This document shows, piece by piece, positions 47,244-57,121 of a stretch of 64,000 nucleotides of DNA. Each line of letters starts with the position of its first letter. The stretch's first letter is position 1. The position numbers and the translations under genes are program-made. The stretch is from Myxococcales bacterium (GTDB lineage Bacteria; Myxococcota_A; Polyangia; Haliangiales; Haliangiaceae), in the NCBI GenBank assembly GCA_016716835.1, contig JADJUW010000001.1:558001-622000 (forward strand), given 5' to 3'. Below the pieces are notes generated by a model. That model was not told the origin of the DNA. It searched no databases and saw only the letters and a program-made list of their open reading frames with translations.

Positions 47244-47623
47244 TGGTTTGCCACAAGCTTGCCGTAAGCGGTCGGGTCGAGCAGCGCTTCAATATCAGCG
47301 CCGCTAAACCCTTCAATTTCAACCATCCAGCCCGCAGCGTAAGGGTCTGAGTTGACCAGCTCTGGCGCCGCGACCAGCGCGGGATTAATCTTGGCAACCT
47401 TGCCGGACACTGGGGCATAAAGGTCGGAAACTGATTTCACGCTTTCGACGGTGCCAAATCGCTCCCCCTTGGTGAGGGCATCGCCGACCTTCGGCAGGTC
47501 GATGAGCGTGATATCACCGAGTTGTTCGACGGCAAATTGCGTGATCCCAATCTGGGCGGTAGCGGCGGTAACGCGCAGCCATTCGTGGTCGTTGGTATAT
47601 TTTAGATCGGGAGTAAATGACAC
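47240..47623 (-). CDS. gcvH: glycine cleavage system H protein
   Basis: Carries the aminomethyl group on lipoyl-lysine between the P and T proteins of the glycine cleavage system. 127 aa, normal size. The lipoyl attachment site is the Lys in TVESVKSVSDLYAP, with the flanking HEWLRV, GITQFAVEQLGDITLIDLP and PVSGKV strands, and the tail GWMVEIE. It follows gcvT by 31 bases on the same strand. No gcvP (one- or two-subunit) is seen in the window. Confidence 0.97.
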   Translation of the reverse strand: MSFTPDLKYTNDHEWLRVTAATAQIGITQFAVEQLGDITLIDLPKVGDALTKGERFGTVESVKSVSDLYAPVSGKVAKINPALVAAPELVNSDPYAAGWMVEIEGFSGADIEALLDPTAYGKLVANQ

Positions 47624-47654
47624 CGTCGCAGGTTGCGCTGAAGTCGCCGTGGTA

Positions 47655-48764
47655 TCAGGCGGGGCGCTTGTAGAACTTGCCCTTGACGACGGTCGCCGCG
47701 ACGTCCTTGCCGCGACAGTCGATCGTCAGCGAGGTGCCGGGCGCGGCGAAGGCCGTGGGCACATAGGCCATCCCGATGGAACCGGGCACGGAAATGCCAG
47801 GACCGCCGCTCGTTACCGTGCCAAGCGCGGCGCTCGTTGATGCGCTCCGATCCACCACTGCATACCCATGCCGTGCGATGGCGCGTTCGGCAATCGTAAA
47901 CCCGACCAATTGCCGAGTCACGCCTTGTTGCTTCTGCGCCAACAGGGCGTCTTTGCCAATAAAGTCATGGCGGTCAAGCTTAACTGCCCAGCCCAATTGG
48001 GCTTCAAGCGGACTCGTGGTGGCATCGATATCGTTGCCGTAGAGCGGCAGCTTGGCTTCGAGCCGAAGGCTGTCGCGAGCGCCCAAGCCAACGTTGACGC
48101 AACCTAGCGGGGTGCCGGTCTCAAGCAGTGCCCGCCACAATCTTTCGGCGTCGGCATTCGCGACTGCCAGCTCAAACCCATCCTCGCCGGTGTAGCCCGT
48201 GCGCGCCACGGTGGCCGCGATGCCCGCGACGTGGCAATCCGTAAACGAAAACGAGGGCAGGTGGCTGACGTTGGAGTCGGCCAATTTGTCGACGATCTCG
48301 ACGGCCCTGGGGCCTTGGATCGCGATGAGCGACGTCTCGTCCGAAACGTCAATGAGATCGCAGGTGCCGTGGTTGTGTTCGCGCATCCACGCGAGGTCTT
48401 TGCCGATGTTGGAGGCGTTGACGATGACGAAGTAGTGGTCGTCGGCTCGTTTATAAAATATGCAATCATCGACGATGCCGCCCGAGGGTAGGCACAGCAG
48501 CGAATACACTGCCTTGCCGACGGCGGCGCCGGCAACATCGTTGGTGGCGAGCCGCGCCACGGTGGCTTGGGCGCCAGGGCCCTTAAGCACAAACTCGCCC
48601 ATATGGGAGACGTCAAAAAGTCCGGCCGCGGCGCGCACCGCCTTGTGCTCCGCGATCGTCCCCGTCGGGTATTGCACCGGCATATCCCAACCGCCAAAAT
48701 CGATGGTCTTGGCGCCAAGCTGTTTGTGAAGGGCGTAAAGCGGGGTGCGTCGCGGTGAGCTCAC
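47655..48764 (-). CDS. gcvT: aminomethyltransferase (glycine cleavage T protein)
   Basis: Transfers the methylene group from the H-protein lipoyl arm to tetrahydrofolate, releasing ammonia. 369 aa. Recognisable blocks: RTPLYALHKQLGAKTIDFGGWDMPVQY, AGLFDVSHMGEFVLKGPGA, NASNIGKDLAWM, ARTGYTGEDGFEL, GLGARDSLRLEAKLPLYGNDID, and WAVKLDRHDFIGKDALL. The start is a GTG at 48764. It heads the gcvT-gcvH-lipoprotein unit, 55 bases after the SDR gene on the same strand. Confidence 0.96.
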   Translation of the reverse strand: MSSPRRTPLYALHKQLGAKTIDFGGWDMPVQYPTGTIAEHKAVRAAAGLFDVSHMGEFVLKGPGAQATVARLATNDVAGAAVGKAVYSLLCLPSGGIVDDCIFYKRADDHYFVIVNASNIGKDLAWMREHNHGTCDLIDVSDETSLIAIQGPRAVEIVDKLADSNVSHLPSFSFTDCHVAGIAATVARTGYTGEDGFELAVANADAERLWRALLETGTPLGCVNVGLGARDSLRLEAKLPLYGNDIDATTSPLEAQLGWAVKLDRHDFIGKDALLAQKQQGVTRQLVGFTIAERAIARHGYAVVDRSASTSAALGTVTSGGPGISVPGSIGMAYVPTAFAAPGTSLTIDCRGKDVAATVVKGKFYKRPA

Positions 48765-48819
48765 GCGCCAGATGCTACTACGTCAGCGAGAGTCTGTCTT
48801 AGCTAGCCAAGGTCGAACT

Positions 48820-49662
48820 TCAGCCCCGGTTCGTAGTAGGCGGAAGCTGCTCAGTCTTGGGCGTTCCCATGACCCACCGCGCACTTTGCGCTGCCAGGCC
48901 GCGTGGCGCCAAGCTTACCAGCCAGCACGATAGCTTGTTGGCGAGCCCCGGCACAACGACCGGGCGTCCACGCAGTAGCGCACGCACGCCAATCGTCGCG
49001 ACCTCGGGTGCGCCCATCATAGACATGCGCGCCAGCCGGCCGTAACTGCCTGCGCCAGCCATGCGGTGGAAATCGGTATGCGTACCGCCGGGATTTAGTG
49101 AACACACGGCGATATTTTTCGTCGCGAGCTCCAGGTGCAAGGCCCGCGACCACTGGTGCACGAACGCCTTTGACGCGGCATAGGTCGCCATGTTGGGCAC
49201 GGGCTGGTAGGCTGCCACGCTGGCAACATTTAAAATATATGCACGCCTCGCGTGGGCTGGATCGCTTGCAATTTTGTGGTCGACGAACCAATGAGCCAAA
49301 TCGACGACCGCTTCAATATTTAAGGCGAGCATCTGCTGGTCACGCCCCGCGTCGACGGCAGCAAAGGGTCGGTGATGGCCAAATCCCGCATTGTTCACGA
49401 GCATGTCGATTGGACCGCTTGCGATTGCCTCATCCCAAGTTCGCCTCCGCTCCTCCACGACGCCAAGATCCGCCGTAAGCGTCGAGACGACCGCACCATG
49501 GCGCGCGCGCAGGTCCTGGGCGACCGCTTCCAGCGCATCTCTACGGCGGGCCACGAGCACCAGCTGCACGCCCTGGCGCGCCAACTCGTCGGCAATCGCC
49601 GCGCCGATGCCACCGCTGGCTCCCGTGATGAATGCGCGGTAGCCGTTAATTGAGATCGCCAT
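48820..49662 (-). CDS. short-chain dehydrogenase/reductase
   Basis: 280 aa, classical SDR. Cofactor loop TGASGGIGAAIAD, ARRRDALE (basic residues after strand 2, suggesting NADPH), NNAGFGHH, the catalytic Ser in LNVASVAAY and YAASK (Tyr-x-x-x-Lys). It continues with NPGGTHTDFHRMAG, like the subgroup of the YqjQ/DltE-type lipid or polyketide-related reductases. Substrate unknown. Start ATG at 49662; the Nudix gene diverges 75 bases away. An apparent basic tail follows the fold. Confidence 0.92.
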   Translation of the reverse strand: MAISINGYRAFITGASGGIGAAIADELARQGVQLVLVARRRDALEAVAQDLRARHGAVVSTLTADLGVVEERRRTWDEAIASGPIDMLVNNAGFGHHRPFAAVDAGRDQQMLALNIEAVVDLAHWFVDHKIASDPAHARRAYILNVASVAAYQPVPNMATYAASKAFVHQWSRALHLELATKNIAVCSLNPGGTHTDFHRMAGAGSYGRLARMSMMGAPEVATIGVRALLRGRPVVVPGLANKLSCWLVSLAPRGLAAQSARWVMGTPKTEQLPPTTNRG

Positions 49663-49736
49663 GGCGGTGGTCTAGCACGCGCACAAACCACGGGAAAGGC
49701 GCCCCTGGCTGCTAACCTCCCCTTGCCGCTGGGCCT

Positions 49737-50447
49737 ATGATGTCGCTCATGATGCCGGCAGCCAAACGAGTCGAGGCAATTCACCTTCACGCGCGCCGCG
49801 AAATTGGTGATGGCTTCTTGCGCATTTGCCGCGTGACGCTTTCTAATTCCTACGACGATGGAACGACCTCGGCGCGTTATGACGCTGAGTTTCTCTCGCG
49901 CCCCAAGGGGCTCGATGCGGTGGTCGTCATCGTCTGGCGTCGCGCCGCTGACGGCCCCACACGTGAAGTGCTGGTGCGCGAAGGCATTAGACCCGGGGTG
50001 ACCTTCGGGCGCGTCGACGTGCCTCTCGCCATCCCAGATGAAGTTACCTACGTTCGGCTCGCAGAGGTGGTCGCCGGCCTGGTCGAGCCAACCGACGTGG
50101 GCCGCGGCGGACTCGCCGACCGAGTGTGTGCTGAGGTGCTAGAAGAGGCCGGCTATCGCATCGAACCGGCGCTGGTTCATTGGCTCGGCGCGCCGACCTT
50201 TGCCTCGCCCGGGGTGCTGCCAGAGAAACACCACTATGCGGCGGTGGAGATATCACCAGAGGCGGTGCAAGTGCCGCCTGCCGGTGATGGCTCGCCCTTT
50301 GAAGATGGGGCGGTCACCTATTGGCTCACCCTGGCGGAGGCCATGGCGCGGTGCGAGCGCGGTGAGATCGTCGATGCTAAAACGGAGCTCGGCTTGTTTC
50401 GTTTTGCCAATTGGGCACGGCAACAAAACCAGGATGCTTCGCTATGA
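49737..50447 (+). CDS. Nudix hydrolase, NUDT14-like
   Basis: 236 aa. The fold begins YDAEFLSRPKGLDAVVVIVW, followed by LVREGIRPGVTFG and the Nudix region EVVAGLVEPTDVGRGGLADRVCAEVLEEAGY. The box is incomplete against GX5EX7REUXEEXGU: the Arg is Ala and the leading Glu is missing, but the core EVLEEAG is kept. This resembles NUDT14-type UDP-sugar/ADP-ribose diphosphatases, where the box is also relaxed. The start is ATG 49737, with a second ATG at 49752. The 3' end overlaps the convergent regulator gene by six bases. Confidence 0.75.
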   Translation: MMSLMMPAAKRVEAIHLHARREIGDGFLRICRVTLSNSYDDGTTSARYDAEFLSRPKGLDAVVVIVWRRAADGPTREVLVREGIRPGVTFGRVDVPLAIPDEVTYVRLAEVVAGLVEPTDVGRGGLADRVCAEVLEEAGYRIEPALVHWLGAPTFASPGVLPEKHHYAAVEISPEAVQVPPAGDGSPFEDGAVTYWLTLAEAMARCERGEIVDAKTELGLFRFANWARQQNQDASL

Positions 50448-51821
50448 CTCGCGAGGCGGCTCATCCTTGGCATACTCATCGAGCTTGCGGTAGAGCGTCT
50501 TGCGATCCAGCCCAAGGCGCGCGGCGGCGCGGCTCTTGTTACCCGCCTCTTCGTCGAGAACGCGCAGAATATAATCGCGCTCAAGCTCGGAAATCGACAT
50601 CCTGCGCGCAACCGCCGCCGCCAAGAAGTCGCTCGATCGCTTTTCCTGCACGTGCGCCGGCAAGTCGTCTTGCGAGATGACATCGTTGCGGCTGAGCGCG
50701 ACGGCGCGCTCTATTACATTCTGCAATTCACGAATGTTGCCCGGCCAGTAATAATTGAGCAGATACTGCTGCGCCTCCCGGGAGATGGCGTAGCGGCGAC
50801 CACGGCGGGCGCTATGACCAGCCAAGATGTGCTCCGCGAGCGGCAGGATGTCCTCCGGGCGCGCGCGCAGCGGGGGCAAGTGAATCTCGATGACGTTTAG
50901 GCGATAATAGAGGTCTTCGCGGAAGAGGCCTTGCTTGAGCATGCTCTCGAGGTTGCGATGAGTCGCGGCAACAACGCGCACATCGATGACCTCGGCCTTC
51001 GGCGCGCCGATCGGCCTAATCTCGTGCTCCTGCAGGACGCGCAGGAGCTTGGCTTGCAACGCCGGCGCCAGCTCGGCGATTTCGTCGAGAAATATCGTGC
51101 CACCCGTGGCCTCGACGAACATGCCGTCGCGATTCGCATGGGCATCGGTAAAGGCGCCCTTCTTGTGGCCAAACAGCTCGCTCTCAATGAGCTGCGCGGG
51201 GATGGCGGCGACGTTGACCGGCACAAACGGGCGATCGCAACGGGGCGAATGCTGATGCAGCGCGCGCGCGATCAGCTCCTTGCCGGTGCCGCTTTCGCCG
51301 GTGATTAAGACCGATGCCTCGGTGGCGGCGACTCGTCGTACCAACGACAGCACCTCGCGCATGGATTGCGATACGGCGACGATGTTGTCGAAGCCGTACA
51401 TCTCGTCGAGTCGTTCCTTAAGCTGGTGAATCTGTGCGGCCTGTTCTCGATCTCGAATCGCCTTGTCGATGCCCAAGAGCAGCGCCTCAAACGAAAAAGG
51501 CTTGGTGATGTAATCAAACGCGCCAAGCTTGACCGCGCGAATCGCGGTGTCGATCGAGCCAAAGGCTGTCACCATGATCACGTGCGGCGGGGTTGGCAGC
51601 GTGACAATGTCGCGAATGAGGTCGAAGCCGTCGACCTCGGGCATGCGCAGATCCGTGATGACGATATCAAAGCGCTCGGCTCGCGCCATCTCGATGCCTA
51701 GCCCACCGCCAGGCGCCGCGGACACCACATACCCCGCGTCACGCAGCTCCTCGACCATGAGCTCGCGCATGGCGTCATCATCTTCGACCACCAAGATCGC
51801 GGTTCGTGGCGTCTTGTTCAT
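50442..51821 (-). CDS. NtrC-family sigma-54-dependent response regulator
   Basis: 459 aa with three domains. The receiver (1-120) has the acidic pair DDD, phospho-acceptor Asp in VITDLRMPEVDG, and Lys in YITKPFS. The AAA+ sigma-54 activation domain (about 145-380) has Walker A GESGTGKE, sigma-54 contact loop GAFTDA (a common variant of GAFTGA), Walker B GGTIFLDEIAEL, and YYWPGNIRELQN. The C-terminal Fis helix (SRAAARLGLDRKTLYRKL) binds DNA. Its start overlaps the histidine kinase stop by four bases, which makes them a cognate pair. Confidence 0.96.
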   Translation of the reverse strand: MNKTPRTAILVVEDDDAMRELMVEELRDAGYVVSAAPGGGLGIEMARAERFDIVITDLRMPEVDGFDLIRDIVTLPTPPHVIMVTAFGSIDTAIRAVKLGAFDYITKPFSFEALLLGIDKAIRDREQAAQIHQLKERLDEMYGFDNIVAVSQSMREVLSLVRRVAATEASVLITGESGTGKELIARALHQHSPRCDRPFVPVNVAAIPAQLIESELFGHKKGAFTDAHANRDGMFVEATGGTIFLDEIAELAPALQAKLLRVLQEHEIRPIGAPKAEVIDVRVVAATHRNLESMLKQGLFREDLYYRLNVIEIHLPPLRARPEDILPLAEHILAGHSARRGRRYAISREAQQYLLNYYWPGNIRELQNVIERAVALSRNDVISQDDLPAHVQEKRSSDFLAAAVARRMSISELERDYILRVLDEEAGNKSRAAARLGLDRKTLYRKLDEYAKDEPPRES

Positions 51822-53394
51822 GACGTCGTTGTATCACGATCGGAAGCCGCGTCGACACTGGGCGCTAGCTCGTGGCCGGGCCCGCCTGGCGCGGCCGGGA
51901 TGTAGACGTCAAACTGTGCACCGCCTTCGGGCGCTTCGCCAACCTCGATCCACCCGTCGTGTTCTTTCACGATGCCCTGGCAGATCGCCAGGCCAAGGCC
52001 GGTGCCGGCGCCGAGGCGCATGCTGAAGAACGGCTCGAAGATGCGCTCGCGCAGGTCTTCGGCGATGCCCTCGCCATTGTCTGCCACCGTAAGTCGCACG
52101 ACCGGTTGTGCCGGCGCATGATCAAGCCACGGCCGCGCTCGCAGGCCATGCGATATCTCAACGCGGACAAACCCACCTTCGGCGACCGACTGCACCGCGT
52201 TCATGACGAGATTGAGCGCCACCTGTTGAAGGCGGTCGGTGTGGCCAAGTACGCGAGGTAAATCTTCGGCGCGGATAAGCCGCGATCGCACGTGACGCGC
52301 GCGCAGGTTGCCGGAAATTAGCTCCATCGTAGTGAGCGCGATCTCGTTGATGTCGACAAGACGAGGCTGCTCGTTGGTTGCCTCACGCCGTGTAAAGGCT
52401 AAGAGCCGTTCAATAATACGCGCGATGCGGTCGGACTGCTCGGCAATAATGCGCGCGTTTTTTTGCACGGTCTGGGCGTCGTCGGCTCGCCGCCCCATGG
52501 CGTGGGCACGCGCCGAGATGACATTGAGCGGTGTGCCAACTTCGTGGGCAATTTCGGCGGCGAGTTGGCCGAGCGTGGCGAGGCGCTCGGTGTGGCCCAA
52601 GCGTTGTTCGATCGCGAGGCGCGCCTCGCTTTGGGACTTGCTTTGCTCGTTTGACTGCCGCAACGACAAGGTCATCTCATTAAACCTGGTCGCGAGCTGG
52701 CCCACTTCGTCGTCGCGTGAAGCGAGCAAGGCTTGGGTCAGGTCGCCCCGGCAACCGCCTCGATGCCGGTGAGGAGGTGCACCATCGGGGTGCTAACGAG
52801 CGAACGCACCAGGACACCGACGAGGGACGTGATAACCAGCCACACCAGGGTTGCTTGCAGCAGAAGCTGCCTCCAGTCGGCAGCGCGGAGGTCGGCGAGC
52901 GCCCGCAGCTCTCGCGTGATCATGACGACGCCAGCGCTGCCCGTTGTTTGGTTTGCAAGCCGGACGCGAATCGGCACCATCGAGACCGCCAAGCCCACGA
53001 CCACGCCGTCATAGGCCTCGTCGGATGCTTCGAGCAGCGGCACGGCTTTTTTTAAAATCTCGGCATGGATGCCAAATGTCCACGAATCCAGGCGAAGCGC
53101 CGGGGTTGGCACACCGCTGGCCACGACAAACGTTGAGCGTGGCAGCACGTCAACCCGCGTGCCCGGCGAAACCTTAGACAAGTTTTCCGAAATGATCCGC
53201 GCGCCATCATGGGTCGTAAAAGGCTCGGTCACCTCTAACATGGTGCGAATCGCCGCCGCCGTGGCCCGCAAATTTTGTCGCAGGTCGCGGCGCCGCTCCT
53301 CGTCGCGCGAGGTGACTTGGACGGCAAGGTACGTGATGAGAGATAGCGCGGTGACCACGCTGGCGGACACGGTAATTGACGGGCCTAAGCGCAT
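51818..53394 (-). CDS. sensor histidine kinase (NtrB/ZraS-like), frame interrupted
   Basis: Membrane sensor kinase that should phosphorylate the regulator encoded downstream. From ATG 53394: helix 1 (ITVSASVVTALSLITYLAV), a periplasmic domain of about 145 residues, helix 2 (LLLQATLVWLVITSLVGVLV), then HAMP. The first frame stops inside HAMP at a run of four Cs on the plus strand (52746-52749); adding one base restores AGGDLTQALLASRDDEVGQL and the frame then runs unbroken. HisKA has the phospho-acceptor His in AAEIAHEVGTPLN. HATPase_c shows LVMNAVQS, DNGEGIAED and GAGTGLGLAIC. A TTG at 53430 is an alternative start. Confidence 0.9.
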
Positions 53395-53456
53395 CGCTAT
53401 TTTGCGCGCCGCCGGGGCGTTGCCGACCAACCGCCAAATGACATGACGGCAGGGTC

Positions 53457-55735
53457 CTAGTTGATGATTTCAGTGGGCGGGGCAATCGCCGGAAGGTTGC
53501 CGCTCTCGCTGCTTGGGCGTTCGGGCGTGGCAAGCCGTGGGCGCGTCGCCGTGCGCGCTTCGCGGGCCTCGGCGTTGCGCAGCTCGGTGCGCCGCGCTTT
53601 TTCCGCTGCTGTTTTTTCAGCGGCTTTGGCGACGTCGACGGTGGGTTTGGCCTTGCTGCGGGCGTCTGCCTCAAGTTCGCGCTCCTCGCGCCGCTTGTCG
53701 CGCATGCGTCGCAAGCCGCCAGCCATGATCTCCGCGATGAGTTGGTCGTATTGCAGGCCGACCGCCTTGGCGATTAACACAAGGTCGGAATAGTCGGGGG
53801 TCAGGCCCGGCAGTGGGTTAACCTCTAACACGTAGATGCGTCCCTCATGGTCCATCCTCAGGTCGACGCGCGCGACATCGCGGCAATCGAGCGCCCAGAA
53901 CGTTGCCTTGGCGACCTTGTCGATGGCTTTTTGCTCGGCCTCGGTCAGGGTGGCGGGGCACTCATAAGAAACGTGCTTTTCCCATTCTTGCTTCACCGAA
54001 TAGTCGTAAACCGGGCGATCGATTTTCTCATCGCGAAAGCGAATTTCCATGGGCGGCAAGATGCGCGGGCGCTTGTCGCCGAGGATGCCCACCGTAAATT
54101 CGCGGCCCGCGATATACTCTTCGACGATCGCGGGTTGGCGGTACCGCTCGACAATCCCCTTGACCGCCGCGCGCAACTCGTCCTCGGTATCGACGACGTT
54201 TGTCGCGCCAATCCCCTTAGAGCTGCCTTCGGCGTTAGGCTTGACGATGAGTGGGAATTTCATGTCGGCCGCCAAGCGCTCACGCGGCGATTCCCATAGC
54301 TGAAACCGCGGTGTCAGAATATCGTGCTGCATCAGCACTTTCTTGCACAGCGCCTTGTCGAGGGCGATGGCCAACGTGGCCGAGTCAGAGCCCGTATACG
54401 GAATGCCGAGCAGCTCGCACAGCGCCGGCACCTGCGCCTCGCGGTTGCGGCCTTCCACGCCTTCGGCAATGTTGAAGATAAGGTCGACGTCGGCTTCAGC
54501 GAGCACCCGCGGCAGGTCCGGCGTCGCCTCCAGGTGAACGACGATGTGCCCTTGGCGCGCCAGGGCATTGGCGATCGAGATGATCGTCTCTGGGGGATCC
54601 CACTCGGCCTCATCGTCGCCGGCTTTGGTTCGTTTTACATTATAGGTAAAGCCAACCTTGATTGGTTGCTGTCGACCCGGACGCTTCCCAAGCTGGCTTG
54701 CCGTTGCCAACCCCGAACGCAGGGCCGCGGCGTTAAGAATGGCGGTTATGGTCGCCTGATAGCTCATCCCAATTTGCGACGTCGCCGCGATGAGCGGTGA
54801 GTTCAAGGCGAGCGAGGGCAACGCGTTGGCCTCTAGCAGGTAGATTCGGCCATCGCTGGAAACGCGGTAGTCCAGGCGCGCGACGTCGCGTAGCCCTAGG
54901 ACGCGGATGACTTCGGTCGACACTTGGCGGAGGCGAGCGGCGACATCGCGCGGGATGTTAGCGGGACAGCGCAGCTGCACCTTGCCGGTTTCAACATTCT
55001 TAAGGCGATAGTCGTAAATGTTAAACGGACGATCGGCGGACGTCTCGAGCATTAGCTCAACCGGCATGAGCAGCCCGTTATCGAGGCCGACGCCTTCGAT
55101 ATAGCCAACCGACACATCCATGCCGTCGACGTACTCTTCGACCAACACCCCATCGGGATAGGCGCGCAACGCGGATTTTAGGATGGCCGGCAGCTCCTTG
55201 AGATCCTTGACGATGGATCCGCCTAAAAAGGCCGTGGTCGTGGTGGTGCCGGAGTAAATGCCCTTGAAGACCCCTCGTGATTGGGTTTGACGATGGCAGG
55301 AAACGCCAGCCCCGGGCCTTTTTCACAAATGATCTCAAAATTACGCGCCGTCACCAGCGTGGCCCGAGGCGTGTCAATGCCCTGCTTGGCGACCAGCAGC
55401 TTGGTCAGCCACTTGTCGAGCGTAATGGTGTTGGTGTACGGGTCAGAGCCGGTGTAAGGGATGTCGAGCTCATCAAATAGGGCGGGGTAGAAGGCTTCGC
55501 GCAGCTTCCCCGAGTGCCCTTCCGCCGTATTAAAGACAATATCTGGATCAATCGCCTCGATGCGTTCGATGAGATTGCTTGCCGAGCCCGTGACCTCGAC
55601 TTTTTCAACTTCGTGGCCTGCCGCTTCGAGGGCGGCGCAGACGGATTGAACGGTCTCGACGCTGTCAAATTCCGCTTCTTTCTCAGACGCGCGGACATCG
55701 GTGAGGCGCAAATTGTGGGTAAAGGCGATTTTCAT
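53457..55735 (-). CDS. double ATP-grasp ligase (two D-Ala-D-Ala-ligase-like halves), frame interrupted
   Basis: About 759 aa if the two frames are joined. ATG 55735 has an AAGGGG box before it. Half 1 (MKIAFTHNLRL, GHSGKLREAFYPALFDELDIPYTGSD, KPNHEGSS) runs to near 55261, where adding one base to a CCC run on the plus strand gives EGSSRGIYSGTTTTTAFLGG. The second frame continues with LRAYPDGVLVEEYVDG, LEANALPSLAL. Half 2 repeats the fold (IKVGFTYNVKR, GVEGRNREAQVPALCELLGIPYTGSD, KPNAEGSSKGIGAT, VEEYIAGREFTVG, LEVNPLPGLTPD). The C-terminus is a charged Lys/Arg/Ala tail. Both halves keep ATP and Mg residues. Substrates are unknown; the gene precedes the sensor kinase, 62 bases away. Confidence 0.85.
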
Positions 55736-55763
55736 GAGGTGATCCCCTTCTAGCAAAGCGGTG

Positions 55764-55780
55764 TGACAGCCGCGCTGTCA
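55764..55780. promoter_or_regulatory. 17-bp palindrome upstream of the double ATP-grasp gene
   Basis: Perfect inverted repeat TGACAGCCGCGCTGTCA, two seven-base arms around CGC, 29 bases before the ATP-grasp start codon (55735). It sits in the only intergenic gap that could hold the promoter of the ATP-grasp/kinase/regulator operon. Candidate operator or dyad site; no terminator-like U-tract follows it. Confidence 0.4.
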
Positions 55781-55867
55781 AGCTGATTCGTCGGCGCGAG
55801 CGGCCCGGCAACGAGCTGCCGTTGCGTCATTAGACCTAATCCTGCCCATCGTGCGTTAAGCTATGGC

Positions 55868-56980
55868 ATGGCCCTTGGACGCTGTGCGGTGCTTATGATC
55901 ATGGCGGGGTGTGCCCCTGCCACAAAACGCGCGGTTGCGACGCCAGCGCCCAGCGCCGCCGCACCGCACGGCTCGCCTGCGGTCGTCGCCACGCCACACA
56001 CCGGTGGCACAAGCTATGAACTGCCGGGCGACTGGACGCTCGCGCGGGATGATGATGCCGGACAAGAACTCGCGCGCGGCGAAGCTTGTTGGGATTTAGG
56101 AGACGTCGCGTGCGCAGGGTTGGCCTTCGAAGCCGCGATCGCGCTCGCCCCAAATGGCGGCGCCGCGCAAGCCGCGCGTTGGTATCTCGGCCACATCTAC
56201 ACGTATATTGATCGACAGCCGTTGCGTGCGGCCGACCGCTATCTCGAGATTGTCGCCGCCGCGCCCGCGACGACCGCGTCGCGCAAGGCACATCTTGCGG
56301 CAGCGGCAGCACTGGCCGAGGCCAAGGCGTGGCCTCGCGCCGTGCAAGTGCTAGCCGATGCGCTCGCCCGCGACGACTTGGCCTTTGACCAGCGCGTCGA
56401 GGCGCTCGCGCGGCGAGGCTACGTCCATTTAACGACCGGCGCGCTAGATGAGGCCGAGGCGGATTTGCGCACGGCGATCAAGACCTGGCAGGGAGCGCCG
56501 CGCATCGACGACCCCTATTTTGTCGCCATGGCCCACAATTACCTCGGCGACACGATGCGCGAGCGGTTTCGCAGGCACGTGCTACGCCAGCCGCTCAGCG
56601 AGCTAAAGGTCGATCTCGATGCAAAGCGACGGTTATTGCTGCTGGCCTATGATGCGTATCGACAGACGCTTGCGTTTCGAACGCCGTATTGGGCGACGGC
56701 CGCTGGCTATGCCATGGCAGATCTTTTTTATGAGTATTTTCAAGTGGCTACGTCGATACCATTGCCCGCGAATTGGTCTTCGACGCAGGCCGAGGCGTAT
56801 CGCCAGGAAGTATGGGCACTGGTAGCCGAAAACCTCCACAAGGCTCGCGATGGCCATTTAAAAAACGTCGAACTTTCAGATGCTTACGGTGTCTCGACGG
56901 AGTGGAGCCGGGCTAGCGCCCTGCGCGCAGCGCAAATTGACGTTGCGATCGCGTCTTACGAGCGGCAGCACGCCAAATAG
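55868..56980 (+). CDS. TPR-like lipoprotein
   Basis: 370 aa with a short signal sequence and a lipobox (IMAGC, Cys at 15). After an Ala/Pro-rich linker come helical repeats of TPR type: ARGEACWDLGDVACAGLAFEAAIALAP, AARWYLGHIYTYIDRQPLRAADRYLEIVA, RRGYVHLTTGALDEAEADLRTAIKTW. A longer helical segment follows (LLLLAYDAYRQTLAFRTPYWATAAGYAMADLFYEYFQ). Likely a periplasmic-side scaffold or assembly factor, but no partner is apparent. It diverges from the ATP-grasp operon by about 130 bases. The start is an ATG at 55868. Confidence 0.75.
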   Translation: MALGRCAVLMIMAGCAPATKRAVATPAPSAAAPHGSPAVVATPHTGGTSYELPGDWTLARDDDAGQELARGEACWDLGDVACAGLAFEAAIALAPNGGAAQAARWYLGHIYTYIDRQPLRAADRYLEIVAAAPATTASRKAHLAAAAALAEAKAWPRAVQVLADALARDDLAFDQRVEALARRGYVHLTTGALDEAEADLRTAIKTWQGAPRIDDPYFVAMAHNYLGDTMRERFRRHVLRQPLSELKVDLDAKRRLLLLAYDAYRQTLAFRTPYWATAAGYAMADLFYEYFQVATSIPLPANWSSTQAEAYRQEVWALVAENLHKARDGHLKNVELSDAYGVSTEWSRASALRAAQIDVAIASYERQHAK

Positions 56981-57059
56981 GCCGCGTACCAAGAAACCCG
57001 AGCCGCCTCATACGCCAAATTAGCAGGAGCCGATCCACCGCTGTTCAGGCACACGCGAG

Positions 57060-57088
57060 TTGACATCGATAGACTCGACCTCTATATA
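57060..57088 (+). promoter_or_regulatory. sigma-70-type promoter of the tRNA-tuf operon
   Basis: TTGACA at 57060-57065 and TATATA at 57083-57088, separated by 17 bases: a consensus-quality -35/-10 pair. It lies 34 bases before the mature 5' end of tRNA-Thr, where a promoter for a tRNA-rich transcript is expected. It is the best housekeeping promoter visible in the window. Confidence 0.82.
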
Positions 57089-57121
57089 GAGCGCCTTCCG
57101 CAAGGGACAAGAGGGTGCTGC

